A DNA stretch of 40,857 nucleotides from JAEULH01 sp034382075 (GTDB lineage Bacteria; Pseudomonadota; Alphaproteobacteria; Rhodospirillales; Defluviicoccaceae): NCBI GenBank assembly GCA_034382075.1, contig JAXMOZ010000024.1, positions 1-40,857 of the forward strand, given 5' to 3'. Made by a program: the position numbers and the translations under genes. Below are positions 1 to 8,080 of the stretch, one piece after another. The notes below the pieces were generated by a model. It worked only from the letters and a program-made list of their open reading frames with translations, had not been told where the DNA came from and made no database searches. Numbering within the stretch: position 1 is the stretch's first letter; the number at the start of each line of letters is the position of its first letter.

Positions 1-12
1 TGGACGGTCTGA
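1..12 (+). CDS. possible last codons of pyruvate dehydrogenase E1 (aceE)
   Basis: The first twelve bases read Trp-Thr-Val-stop in frame 1, and aceF follows 50 bases later. In many proteobacteria a homodimeric E1 gene (aceE) lies directly upstream of aceF, so this may be its C-terminus. Three codons cannot identify a protein. The call rests only on gene order and could be wrong. Confidence 0.22.
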   Translation, partial: WTV

Positions 13-62
13 GGCTTGGCGACAACAGACCCGCCGAGCGGGCAGAAAGGGAGGCCGCGGCC

Positions 63-1475
63 ATGGGCCAGGTGCAGGACGTAACGGTCCCGGACATCGG
101 CGACTTCAAGGACGTCGAGATCATCGAAATCGGGGTCTCGGCGGGCGATCAGGTCAACGCCGAAGACCCGCTGATCACGCTGGAGAGCGACAAGGCCAGC
201 ATGGAGGTGCCGTCGCCGGTCTCCGGCACCGTCGTCGAGCTCAAGGTGGCGGTGGGCGACCGGGTCTCCGAAGGAACGCTCATCGCCTCGGTGGAGGTTG
301 GCGAGGCGTCGGTGCCGGAACCGCCGTCGCCCGAAGGCCACCAGGAGAGCGACCAGGGGCCGGGGGAAGCGGAGAAGCCGGAGCCGAAGCCCGAACCCGC
401 GGCAGCGGCGCCGAAGGAGGCTCAGGCCAAGCGCGGGCCCACGGCTCCGGCGGCGCCGGAAGCCGCCCAGGACCGCGAGCCCGAGCAGGACCAGGCGCGG
501 CGCTACGAGAGCGCCGAGGCCGGGCCGCCCATCGACGAGGGTCGCTTCGCCCAGGCGCATGCCAGCCCCTCGATCCGCCGCTTCGCCCGCGAGCTCGGCG
601 CCGACCTGGGCCGGATCGAGGGCACCGGGCCCAAGGGCCGGATCCTCAAGGAGGACGTGCAGGCGTTCGTGAAGGGGGCGCTGGCGAAGCCGCAGGAGGC
701 GCCGGCGCCGGCCGCCGCCGCCCCGGCCGCGGGCGGCTTGGCCATCCCGGAGATGCCGGAGATCGACTTCTCCCAGTTCGGCCCCACAGAAGCGAAGCCG
801 CTCAGCAAGATCAAGCGGCTGTCCGGCACCGGTCTGCATCGCAACTGGGTCACCATCCCACACGTGACCCACCAGGAAGAGGCCGACATCACCGAGCTGG
901 AGGCGTTCCGCAAGGAGCTGGGTGAGGAGGCGAAGGCACAAGGCGTCCGCCTGACCATGATTTCGTTCCTGCTCAAGGCCTCGGTCGCGGCGCTGCGCAA
1001 GTTTCCCGAGTTCAACGCCTCGCTCGACAAGAGCAAGGAAAACCTGATCCTCAAGAGCTACTTCCATGTGGGCGTGGCCGTCGATACGCCGGAAGGCCTC
1101 GTCGTTCCGGTGATCCGGGACGTCGACCGCAAGGGCATCTTCGAGCTGGCCCGCGAGCTGGGCGAGGTGAGCGAGAAGGCCAGGGCGCGGAAGCTGAAGG
1201 CCGATGCGCTGCAGGGCGGCTGCTTCACCATCTCCAGCCTCGGCGGGATCGGCGGCGTCGGCTTCACCCCGATCATCAACGCGCCGGAGGTGGCAATCCT
1301 GGGCGTCACCCGCTCGCGGATGCAGCCGGTCTATCAGGGCGGCGACTTCGTCCCCCGGCTGATCCTGCCGCTGTCGCTGTCCTACGACCACCGGGTGATC
1401 GACGGCGCCGGCGCCGCCCGCTTCGCCGCCTACCTCGCCTTCATCTTGGGCGACGTGCGCCGGCTGGTGCTGTAG
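63..1475 (+). CDS. aceF: pyruvate dehydrogenase complex E2, dihydrolipoamide acetyltransferase
   Basis: E2 core of the pyruvate dehydrogenase complex. It moves the acetyl group from E1 onto CoA using a swinging lipoyl arm. The 470 residues hold one N-terminal lipoyl domain (about 5-78) with the lipoyl lysine at K44 in ESDKAS. A long Ala/Pro/Glu-rich linker follows (about 80-160), then a peripheral subunit-binding domain (about 168-203, SPSIRRFARELG) and the catalytic domain (about 240-470). The catalytic motif HRVIDG is intact (H443, D447). The ATG is preceded by a purine-rich AAAGGGAGG. The gene lies 29 bp upstream of lpdA, so the two are probably cotranscribed. The short, E. coli-like domain order with a single lipoyl domain fits PDH better than oxoglutarate or branched-chain E2s, as does the pairing with a lipoyl-bearing E3. 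Confidence 0.95.
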   Translation: MGQVQDVTVPDIGDFKDVEIIEIGVSAGDQVNAEDPLITLESDKASMEVPSPVSGTVVELKVAVGDRVSEGTLIASVEVGEASVPEPPSPEGHQESDQGPGEAEKPEPKPEPAAAAPKEAQAKRGPTAPAAPEAAQDREPEQDQARRYESAEAGPPIDEGRFAQAHASPSIRRFARELGADLGRIEGTGPKGRILKEDVQAFVKGALAKPQEAPAPAAAAPAAGGLAIPEMPEIDFSQFGPTEAKPLSKIKRLSGTGLHRNWVTIPHVTHQEEADITELEAFRKELGEEAKAQGVRLTMISFLLKASVAALRKFPEFNASLDKSKENLILKSYFHVGVAVDTPEGLVVPVIRDVDRKGIFELARELGEVSEKARARKLKADALQGGCFTISSLGGIGGVGFTPIINAPEVAILGVTRSRMQPVYQGGDFVPRLILPLSLSYDHRVIDGAGAARFAAYLAFILGDVRRLVL

Positions 1476-1504
1476 GCGGTGGCTTCTGAGGAAAGGATGC
1501 GGCG

Positions 1505-3286
1505 ATGAGCGCGCTCAAGGAGGTGAAGGTCCCGGACATCGGCGACTTCAAGGACGTCGAGATCATCGAGGTCGCGGTGCAGCCGGGCGACGAGATCGAG
1601 GCCGAGGCGCCGCTGATCACGCTGGAAAGCGACAAGGCGTCGATGGATGTGCCCTCGCCGTTCGCCGGTACGGTCAAGGAGCTGAAGGTCAAGGTCGGCG
1701 ACCGCGTGTCGGAGGGGTCGCTGATCGTCCTGCTGGAGATGGCGGATGGCGAGGCGGCGGCAGAAGGCGAGGCGCCGGCATCGAAGCCGGACGCCGGCAA
1801 GGCGCCGCAGCCCGAGCGGGCGGCGCAGCCGCAGCGGCCGCAGGCCACCGAACCGGCGGCCAAGCCGGCCGGGACAGGCGACGTGCATGCCGAGGTGCTG
1901 GTCCTGGGATCCGGCCCCGGCGGCTATTCGGCCGCCTTCCGCGCCGCCGACCTGGGCAAGAAGACGGTGCTGGTCGAGCGCTACGGCTCGTTGGGCGGGG
2001 TCTGCCTCAACGTCGGCTGCATCCCGTCGAAGGCGTTGCTCCATGCCGCCAAGGTCATCGAGGAAGCCAAGGAGATGGGCGCCAACGGCGTCGTCTTCGG
2101 CGAGCCGAAGATCGAGTTGGAGAAGCTCGCCGCCTGGAAGGACAAGGTGGTGGGCAAGCTCACCGGCGGCCTCGCCGGCCTCGCCAAGCAGCGCAAGGTC
2201 CAGGTGGTCCAGGGGGTCGGCACGTTCTCCGGTCCCCACGAGCTGCGCGTGGCGAACGGCAACGGCACCACCACGGTGTCGTTCGACCAGGCGATCATCG
2301 CCGCCGGCTCGCGGCCCGTCGAGATCCCGGGCTTTCCCCACGACGATCCGCGGGTGATGGACTCGACCGGCGCACTGGAGCTGAAGGAGATCCCCAAGCG
2401 GCTCCTGGTCGTGGGCGGCGGCATCATCGGCCTGGAAATGGCGACGGTTTACTACGAGCTCGGCGCCAAGGTGACGGTGGTCGAGCTGTTGGACGGGCTG
2501 ATGCCGGGCGCCGACAAGGACCTGGTCCGGCCGCTGCAGAAGCGGATCGAGAAGCAGTACGAAAAGATCATGCTGAAGACCAAGGTCACCAGCATGAGCG
2601 CCAGGGAGGACGGCATCCACGTCGGCTTCGAGGGCGCCGGCGGCAAGGCCGAGGATGTGTTCGACCGGGTGCTGGTGGCGGTCGGCCGGATCCCCAACGG
2701 CAAGGGCATCGGCGCCGAGCATGCCGGGGTCGAGGTCGACGAGCGCGGCTTCATCCACGCCGACAAGCAGATGCGCACCAACGTCCCCCACATCTTCGCC
2801 ATCGGCGACATCGTCGGCCACCCGATGCTGGCGCACAAGGCGGTGCACGAGGGCAAGGTCGCGGCCGAGGTCGCGGCCGGCAAGAACAGCGCCTTCGACG
2901 CCCGGGTGATCCCCTCGGTCGCCTACACCGACCCGGAGGTGGCGTGGGTCGGGGTCACCGAGGACGAGGCGAAGCAGCAGAAGCTCGACTACGGCAAGGG
3001 CGTGTTCCCCTGGGCCGCGAGCGGCCGGTCGCTGGCGCTCGGCCGCGACGAGGGGCTCACCAAGCTCCTCTTCGACAAGAAGACCGAGCGGGTGATCGGC
3101 GGCGGCATCGTCGGCCCCAACGCCGGCGACCTGATCGCCGAGGTGGGCCTCGCCATCGAGACCGGCTGCGACGCCCGCGACATCGGCCTCACCATCCACC
3201 CGCACCCGACCCTGGCCGAGACGCTGGGCATGGCTGCTGAGGCGTTCGAGGGCACCATCACCGACCTGTACATCCCCCGCCGCTGA
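1505..3286 (+). CDS. lpdA: dihydrolipoamide dehydrogenase (E3) with N-terminal lipoyl domain
   Basis: Flavoprotein that reoxidises the dihydrolipoyl groups of E2 and passes electrons to NAD+. At 593 residues it is about 120 longer than ordinary E3 because it begins with its own lipoyl domain (about 1-80; lipoyl lysine K44 in ESDKAS), very similar to that of the neighbouring aceF. An Ala/Pro linker (about 85-125) follows, then the oxidoreductase body. Landmarks are the FAD-binding GSGPGG, the redox disulfide C167/C172 in GGVCLNVGCIPSK, the NAD-binding GGGIIGLEMA, the second FAD motif FAIGDIVG and the His-Glu pair H567/E572 in HPHPTLAE. All catalytic residues are present. Lipoyl-E3 fusions of this kind are known in PDH operons of several proteobacteria. 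No further PDH gene follows, so this looks like the operon's end. Confidence 0.96.
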   Translation: MSALKEVKVPDIGDFKDVEIIEVAVQPGDEIEAEAPLITLESDKASMDVPSPFAGTVKELKVKVGDRVSEGSLIVLLEMADGEAAAEGEAPASKPDAGKAPQPERAAQPQRPQATEPAAKPAGTGDVHAEVLVLGSGPGGYSAAFRAADLGKKTVLVERYGSLGGVCLNVGCIPSKALLHAAKVIEEAKEMGANGVVFGEPKIELEKLAAWKDKVVGKLTGGLAGLAKQRKVQVVQGVGTFSGPHELRVANGNGTTTVSFDQAIIAAGSRPVEIPGFPHDDPRVMDSTGALELKEIPKRLLVVGGGIIGLEMATVYYELGAKVTVVELLDGLMPGADKDLVRPLQKRIEKQYEKIMLKTKVTSMSAREDGIHVGFEGAGGKAEDVFDRVLVAVGRIPNGKGIGAEHAGVEVDERGFIHADKQMRTNVPHIFAIGDIVGHPMLAHKAVHEGKVAAEVAAGKNSAFDARVIPSVAYTDPEVAWVGVTEDEAKQQKLDYGKGVFPWAASGRSLALGRDEGLTKLLFDKKTERVIGGGIVGPNAGDLIAEVGLAIETGCDARDIGLTIHPHPTLAETLGMAAEAFEGTITDLYIPRR

Positions 3287-3336
3287 CGGACTTGATGGGC
3301 GGGACGCGACCGAAGCGAAAGCGTTCGCTTCTCTTG

Positions 3337-3433
3337 CCCGTCATCCTCGCGCTCGTCGCGAGGATCCATGCGCGGGCCGGGGCGACGGACTTTCCGAAGG
3401 CCCTGGATGGCCGCAACAAGTGCGGCCATGACG
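3337..3433 (+). repeat. intergenic palindromic repeat, family 1, copy 1
   Basis: Two hairpin halves lie between lpdA and the hydrolase. The left half (3337-3368) folds as CCTCGCG-ctcgt-CGCGAGG. The right half (3403-3433) folds as TGGCCGCA-acaag-TGCGGCCA and ends CATGACG. A second copy of the same layout sits at 40660-40730, where the right stem is TGGCCGTA-acaag-TACGGCCA: the changed base is matched by a compensating change in the other arm. This is the form of a REP-like extragenic element. No gene is visible in this gap. Confidence 0.7.
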
Positions 3434-3530
3434 GGAACAGGGACAGGGCCCAGGCCCGCTGCGCCGGTCCGCCGTGGGCGGACGTGGTTCAGCAATCGGG
3501 GTCTTGCCCTGCCGTCCGCGGAGCAGCGGC

Positions 3531-4334
3531 ATGAGCGTTTCCCTCGCCTACCGGGAGTTTGGCGAAGGCCCGCCGCTGGTGATCCTCCACGGGCTGTTCG
3601 GCTCGGGGCAGAACTGGCAGTCGATCGCCCGGAGGCTCGCAGAGGACCACCGGGTGCTGGCCGTGGACCTGCGCAACCACGGCGGCTCGCCCAATGCCGC
3701 CGAGATGACCTTCTCCGAGATGGTCGACGACTTGCGTGTCTTCCTCGAGGAGCGGGGCATCGAGCGGACGGCGCTGATGGGCCACAGCGTCGGCGGCAAG
3801 ACCGCCATGGTCTTCGCCCTGCTCTACGGGCAGATGGTCGATACCCTGATCGTCGTCGACATCGCCCCGGTGGCCTACGACCACAGTTTCTCCGACCTGG
3901 TCCGGGCGATGCAGCGGCTCGACCTCTCCGGCGGGCTGCCGCGCACGGCGCTGGACAAGCGGCTTGCCCGCGACATCCCGGACAAGGCGCTGCGCACCTT
4001 CCTGATGCAGAACCTCGTCAGCGAACGCGGCCGCACCTTCTGGCGGATCAACCTCGACGCCATCGCCGCCCACATGGACGACCTCACCGGCTTCCCGGAC
4101 GTCGACGGCTTCGTCTACGACGGCCGGGCGCTGTTCGTCAGCGGCGCGCAGTCGGACTACGTTGCGCCGGCGCACCACGAGCGCATCCACGAGCTGTTCC
4201 CGTGGGCCGAGTTCGCGGTGATCGACGGCGCCTCCCATCGCCCCCACGTCGAGCAGCCGGAGCCCTTCCTCGCCGCCGTCCGCCAGTTCCTGGCGCCGAG
4301 CGCGACCACCTCGCCGGCCTGGTCGTCGAGCTGA
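3531..4334 (+). CDS. alpha/beta-fold hydrolase, esterase-like (YbfF/ABHD11-type)
   Basis: A 267-residue alpha/beta hydrolase. Visible landmarks are the oxyanion-hole segment LHGLFGSGQNW, the DLRNHG turn, the nucleophile elbow GHSVGG (Ser86), a likely acid Asp209 in AQSDYV and the catalytic His236 in GASHRPH. The arrangement is closest to the small esterases of the YbfF/ABHD11 group. The substrate cannot be read from the sequence. I chose the ATG at 3531 because homology begins immediately after it (SLAYREFGEG) and a GGAG lies just upstream; an in-frame ATG 57 bases earlier adds only unconserved residues. The last dozen residues look like a non-conserved tail, and the stop overlaps a downstream small ORF. 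Confidence 0.88.
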   Translation: MSVSLAYREFGEGPPLVILHGLFGSGQNWQSIARRLAEDHRVLAVDLRNHGGSPNAAEMTFSEMVDDLRVFLEERGIERTALMGHSVGGKTAMVFALLYGQMVDTLIVVDIAPVAYDHSFSDLVRAMQRLDLSGGLPRTALDKRLARDIPDKALRTFLMQNLVSERGRTFWRINLDAIAAHMDDLTGFPDVDGFVYDGRALFVSGAQSDYVAPAHHERIHELFPWAEFAVIDGASHRPHVEQPEPFLAAVRQFLAPSATTSPAWSSS

Positions 4335-4516
4335 TCACCGAAGCGCTGCTCGCCCATCCGCGTTTCCGCCGCCGCGGCAGGGACTGGGCGCGTTGGCAGG
4401 AGGAGGACCGCCGGCTCGCCCACGTCTGCGCCGTGGCGGTGGCCGACCACCTCCGCCGCTGCGGGATCGACTGGGTGAAGCGACCGCCGCTGTCGCCGCA
4501 CCGGGCGGGGGAATGA
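4331..4516 (+). CDS. possible small ORF coupled to the hydrolase, CTG start
   Basis: The frame from about 4320 to 4516 has strong coding character: nearly every third base is G or C, and the peptide is balanced with aromatic and charged residues (for example RDWARWQEEDRRLAHVCAVA). There is no ATG, GTG or TTG where one is needed. A CTG at 4331 overlaps the hydrolase stop as CTGA, in the manner of the ATGA junctions elsewhere in this window, which would give 61 residues. It could instead be the remnant of a longer gene or the old C-terminus of a neighbour. I do not recognise the family. The start is a guess. Confidence 0.35.
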   Translation: MITEALLAHPRFRRRGRDWARWQEEDRRLAHVCAVAVADHLRRCGIDWVKRPPLSPHRAGE

Positions 4517-4650
4517 GCGGGGCTCCGCCGGCGGCGCTGCCCGAGCCTGTCGCCAAGGCGGCGCGCCATGCGGCATAATCGAAATGCAACGTGGTCGCGG
4601 CGGGTGCGCCCGCCCATGCGGCTTGCCAGGAATGACGAGCGACCGAGCAC

Positions 4651-5592
4651 ATGGCTCTTGAGCCCGACGGCGAGGCTGATCGCAGCCGGGACCCCCCGCC
4701 CCAACACCAGCCAGCAGATCCGGGTATTTCAGCGTCCGGGGCAGTCGGCTCGGCAGACGGCGGGACGGGCGTCCCCGATGCTGCGCGTGCGGCTCCCCGC
4801 CGACGGCTGCACGGGGCACTTCTCCCCGGGCTGAAGCGCGGCCTGGCCGCGGCGCGCGTCGCGCCGGCGGAGGCGCTGGCGGCCGCGGGCATTGGCGCCG
4901 CGGCGCTCGTGCTGGCGCTGCTGGCCGGCGATGGCGAAGCCGAGTTTCCGCGGCCAGGCGCCGACGCTCCGCCGCTGTCGCAATCCCCTGCCTCGACAAA
5001 CGCGGAAGCTTCGCCGCCCCCGATGGACCCGGAAGCATTGGCCGAAGCCGCCCTTGCGGGTCGCCTGGTCGAGGACCCGGCCTTCGATCGCAGGCCGCCC
5101 AGGGACGAACAGGCGACGATAGACCCGGCCGACCTTTTGCCGCCTCCGCTCGAAGCCCCCGCGGGACAGGGCGAGGCCGGCGAGGGAAGCGATCCCCTGG
5201 CGGTGCTGTCGGCGGCTTCGCCGCCGCCCGCCGACCCGGCCTTGCGCGTCCTCGAGCGGCTGCGGGCCCAGCAGTCGCCGTCGCCTCCGGCGGCGCCGTC
5301 GCCGGCAGCGACCGTGCCGGGGTCGGCAGGAGCCGCTATGGACCGTGGTCTTGCCATTCAGCTCGTGGCCGTAAGCCGCCGGGAACAGGCGGAGCGGGCA
5401 TGGGATCGGCTGCTCCGCGAGAACCTCGACCTCCTCGGCCGGCTGCAGCCGATCATCGTCGAGCCCGAGCCGAGAGCCGGCGCCCTGTTCAGGTTGCGGG
5501 CTGGGCCGGTGGCCTCGCTCGAGGACGGGCGCGCCCTGTGCGCCGCACTGTCGGGCCGGGGCGTCGACTGCATCGTCGTCCGCAGCGGCTGA
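4651..5592 (+). CDS. SPOR-domain membrane protein
   Basis: 313 residues. A Pro/Ala-rich cytoplasmic N-terminus (about 1-70) leads to one membrane segment (about 75-93, AAGIGAAALVLALLAG). A low-complexity Pro/Ala/Glu-rich periplasmic linker follows (about 95-230), then a C-terminal SPOR-like domain (about 232-312) beginning AIQLVAVSRREQAERAW and containing FRLRAGPVASLEDGRALCAAL. SPOR domains bind denuded glycan strands at division sites, so a role in cell division or the cell envelope is plausible but not shown by the sequence. The Shine-Dalgarno is weak. The N-terminal 50 residues are unusual, so the true start may be further downstream. Confidence 0.72.
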   Translation: MALEPDGEADRSRDPPPQHQPADPGISASGAVGSADGGTGVPDAARAAPRRRLHGALLPGLKRGLAAARVAPAEALAAAGIGAAALVLALLAGDGEAEFPRPGADAPPLSQSPASTNAEASPPPMDPEALAEAALAGRLVEDPAFDRRPPRDEQATIDPADLLPPPLEAPAGQGEAGEGSDPLAVLSAASPPPADPALRVLERLRAQQSPSPPAAPSPAATVPGSAGAAMDRGLAIQLVAVSRREQAERAWDRLLRENLDLLGRLQPIIVEPEPRAGALFRLRAGPVASLEDGRALCAALSGRGVDCIVVRSG

Positions 5593-5682
5593 GCCTGCGC
5601 CTTCAGCCTTCGTTTACGGCTTCGGCGCAGACTCGGCTGCTGGCGACGGGGCGATCCCGCACGCCGTGCCGGGCGGAGAACG

Positions 5683-5853
5683 GTGGTGCTGAGCTTGCAG
5701 GAGATCAACCGGGTCGTTTACCGCCACGGCTGGGGAAGCCTGAGCGAGTGGGCCGAGGGGATCGACCGGCTCGCCGATCTCACCGACGCCGAGCTGGAGG
5801 AACTCGCCGGCTTCGGTAGGCGAACCGGCGAAGGCGTCCCCGACCGGCGCTGA
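5683..5853 (+). CDS. small hypothetical protein, 56 residues
   Basis: Starts at GTG (5683) behind GGCGGAG with good spacing and ends at TGA (5851-5853). The peptide is compact, acidic and helical (SLQEINRVVYRHGWGSLSEW, then LADLTDAELEELAGFG), with consistent high-GC third positions. A second GTG follows immediately and could be the start instead. I do not recognise a family. It lies between the SPOR gene and the DUF2333 gene, about 90 bp after the former. Confidence 0.55.
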   Translation: MVLSLQEINRVVYRHGWGSLSEWAEGIDRLADLTDAELEELAGFGRRTGEGVPDRR

Positions 5854-6096
5854 TCCGCGGGATCGGCCTGCCGCTTCGGCTGGGCGCCATCCGCTCTCAA
5901 GAACACCCGTCCAGTGGGCGGACGTGACCTTCGGCCACTTCCCGTCTCCGCTACGCACAAGGCTTGCCGCCGGCGCTTGACTTGGCCCGTGGTATGGGGA
6001 ACCTCTCGGCCGATCAAACGGCGTGTCCGCGCCCCCGGCCTTGGTCAACGAACCCGAGGCGGGCAGGCGCGGCAGCCATGGGGAGAGACGGGCATC

Positions 6097-7056
6097 ATGG
6101 CCACCACCGACGATCTGGATCTGCTGGCGGACGGCCGGAGCCGCACCCGCCGGCTGCTGCCGCGCATCGTGCTCGCGCTGGTGGTGCTGCTGCTGGTCTA
6201 CTACCTCGGCGGCGCCTTGTGGCTCAACAAGATCGACGACGACCCGACGTTCACCCCGCCGCAGCCGACCGCCGGCGGCAGCCACTCGGTAGACATGGCG
6301 GCGGCGTTGATCGAGCGGGAGGTGGACGTCAACGGCTGGCCGGCCAACGACCCCTTCTTCATGCCGGGTTCGATTCTCGACAACATGCCGAACTACCAGA
6401 CCGGCATGATCTATGCGCTGAGCCGGTTCGCCATCGAGCTCTCCGACCAGCTTGGCCGCTCCCGGGGCTCGTCCTCGATCGATCCCGACCTCGACCGCGC
6501 CGCCGGTCTGCTGAAGTATCCTGGCAACATCTGGATCTTCGACCTCAGCCGCTCGCTGGCGCCGACGGCGTCCTCGGAGTCCCAGTATCGGCAGGCCCGG
6601 CAGGCGTTGCTCAAGTTCAACCAGCGCCTCGCCGCCAAGGAAGCGACCTTCGACGTCCGCGCCGACAACCTCATCGATACGCTGGAGCGGTTCAATTCCG
6701 ACCTCGGCGCCATGTCGGGGACGATCGACGAGCACCTGAGCCAGAACTCCGGTCAGCTTCTGAATTTCCAGGCCGACGACATCTTTTACCAGACCAAGGG
6801 CCGGCTGTACGGCTACTTCATGATCCTGAGCGCGCTCGGCCGCGACTTCCAGCCGGTCATCGAGGAGCGTAACCTCGGCGCGGTCTGGAACCAGATGCTG
6901 TCCAGCGCCGAGCAGGCGGCGACCCAGCAGCCGTGGGTCGTGCTCAACGGCAGCCCGAGCAGCCAGTTCACCCCCAGCCATCTCGCCAACCAGGGCTTCC
7001 TGCTCTTGCGCCTGCGCACCCAGCTTCGCGAGATCGCCAACGTGCTGCAGAAGTAG
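6097..7056 (+). CDS. DUF2333 family membrane-anchored protein
   Basis: 319 residues with a single N-terminal membrane anchor (about 24-45, IVLALVVLLLVYYLGGALW) and a long periplasmic part. The body matches the conserved core of DUF2333: VNGWPANDPFFMPGSILDNM, then a short stretch ending RFAIEL, then GRSRGSSSIDPDLDRA and FDVRADNLIDTLERF. The family's function is not established; members are inner-membrane proteins of proteobacteria. The ATG at 6097 follows GGGAGAGACGG. Earlier in-frame ATGs add Arg-rich sequence without homology. It converges with the glycosyltransferase gene across a perfect palindrome. Confidence 0.88.
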   Translation: MATTDDLDLLADGRSRTRRLLPRIVLALVVLLLVYYLGGALWLNKIDDDPTFTPPQPTAGGSHSVDMAAALIEREVDVNGWPANDPFFMPGSILDNMPNYQTGMIYALSRFAIELSDQLGRSRGSSSIDPDLDRAAGLLKYPGNIWIFDLSRSLAPTASSESQYRQARQALLKFNQRLAAKEATFDVRADNLIDTLERFNSDLGAMSGTIDEHLSQNSGQLLNFQADDIFYQTKGRLYGYFMILSALGRDFQPVIEERNLGAVWNQMLSSAEQAATQQPWVVLNGSPSSQFTPSHLANQGFLLLRLRTQLREIANVLQK

Positions 7057-7061
7057 ACGGG

Positions 7062-7087
7062 CGCTGAGGCGGCGCGCCGCCTCAGCG
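7062..7087. terminator. 26-bp perfect palindrome between convergent genes
   Basis: Two 13-base arms, CGCTGAGGCGGCG and CGCCGCCTCAGCG, abut without a loop. It begins 5 bases after the DUF2333 stop and contains the stop codon of the convergent glycosyltransferase gene (TCA at 7082-7084 on the plus strand). It would form a stable hairpin on either transcript. There is no T-run, so it is more likely a bidirectional block or RNA-end stabiliser than a textbook intrinsic terminator. Confidence 0.5.
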
Positions 7088-8080
7088 GACCGGGGTGACG
7101 TTGGCGAGGAACTGACGGACGCTGTTGTCCCAGGAGAACGCCTCGGCGCGGGCGCGACAGGTCTCCGCCGGGACCGCGAGCGCGTTCACTACCGCCGCGC
7201 CCAGGTCCTCGTCCAGGCAGCCGGCGCCGGAATTTCCGAGAACGTCGAGCGGCCCCGGCACCGGATAGGCCGCCACCGGAACGCCCGAGGCCAGCGCTTC
7301 CAGCAGGACGAGGCCGAACGTGTCGGTCCTGCTGGGAAAGACGAACACGTCCGCCGCCGCATAGTGAAGCGCCAGGTCCTCGCCCACCTTCGCGCCGAGG
7401 AAGCGGGCCTGCGGATAGCGCTGCTCCAGGACCGTCCGCATCGGCCCGTCGCCGATCAGCACCTTGCTGCCGGGAAGATCCAGGCGGAGAAAGTCCTCGA
7501 CGCTTTTTTCCACCGCGATCCGGCCGACGTAGAGGCTGACGGGGCGGGGCAGGGCGTAGAGGTTTTTCGGCCGCGGGCGAAACAGCCCCGTGTCGACGCC
7601 GCGCGTCCAGCGGCTGATGTTGCGAAAGCCGCGGGCGACAAGCTCCTGTTCGATGGACCCGGTCGCCACCATCACGTGGGTCGCAGGCGCATGGAAGGCG
7701 CGGACGAAGCGGTAGCTCCAGGCGAGCGGCACCCGCCAGCGGGCCTGGATGTACTCCGGGAAGCGGGTGTGGAACGAGGTCGAGAACGGCAGCCGCCGGC
7801 GCAGGCAGTGGCGGCGCACCGCCCAGCCCAGCGGCCCTTCGGTGGCGATGTGGATCGCTTCCGGCGCGAACGCCTCGATCGCGGCCGAAACCGTCTTCGG
7901 CCGGCAGACGGCGAGCCGGATCTCCGGGTAGGAGGGGCAGGGGAGCGTGGGGAACGTCTCCGGCGTCAGCAGCCTGACGTCGTGTCCAGCTTCGGCTAGC
8001 TTTCCGACGAGCGTGCTGAAGGTGCGGACGACACCGTTGATTTGTGGGTACCAGGCGTCGGTGGCGATGAGGAGGCGCAT
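7082..8080 (-). CDS. GT4-type glycosyltransferase
   Basis: 332 residues, a two-domain GT-B glycosyltransferase of family GT4. The N-terminus RLLIATDAWYPQINGVVRTF carries the nucleotide-sugar loop. TSFHTRFPEYIQAR is typical of the group that includes plant and bacterial SQDG synthase and GDP-mannose alpha-mannosyltransferases. The donor-binding half has LYVGRIAVEKSVEDFL, VLIGDGPMR and the EX7E-like region TDTFGLVLLEALASGVPV. Donor and acceptor cannot be fixed from sequence. It overlaps the end of the upstream phosphoesterase gene by 85 bases, so the two are translated from one message. A lipid acceptor is likely given that partner, but this is inference. Confidence 0.88.
   Translation of the reverse strand: MRLLIATDAWYPQINGVVRTFSTLVGKLAEAGHDVRLLTPETFPTLPCPSYPEIRLAVCRPKTVSAAIEAFAPEAIHIATEGPLGWAVRRHCLRRRLPFSTSFHTRFPEYIQARWRVPLAWSYRFVRAFHAPATHVMVATGSIEQELVARGFRNISRWTRGVDTGLFRPRPKNLYALPRPVSLYVGRIAVEKSVEDFLRLDLPGSKVLIGDGPMRTVLEQRYPQARFLGAKVGEDLALHYAAADVFVFPSRTDTFGLVLLEALASGVPVAAYPVPGPLDVLGNSGAGCLDEDLGAAVVNALAVPAETCRARAEAFSWDNSVRQFLANVTPVR

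Noticed and set aside
1430..3205. Long open frame on the minus strand opposite lpdA (591 codons)
   Set aside because: Mirror of a GC-rich gene; its Asp/Leu/Arg/His-rich product has no domain, and the plus strand encodes an unmistakable E3.
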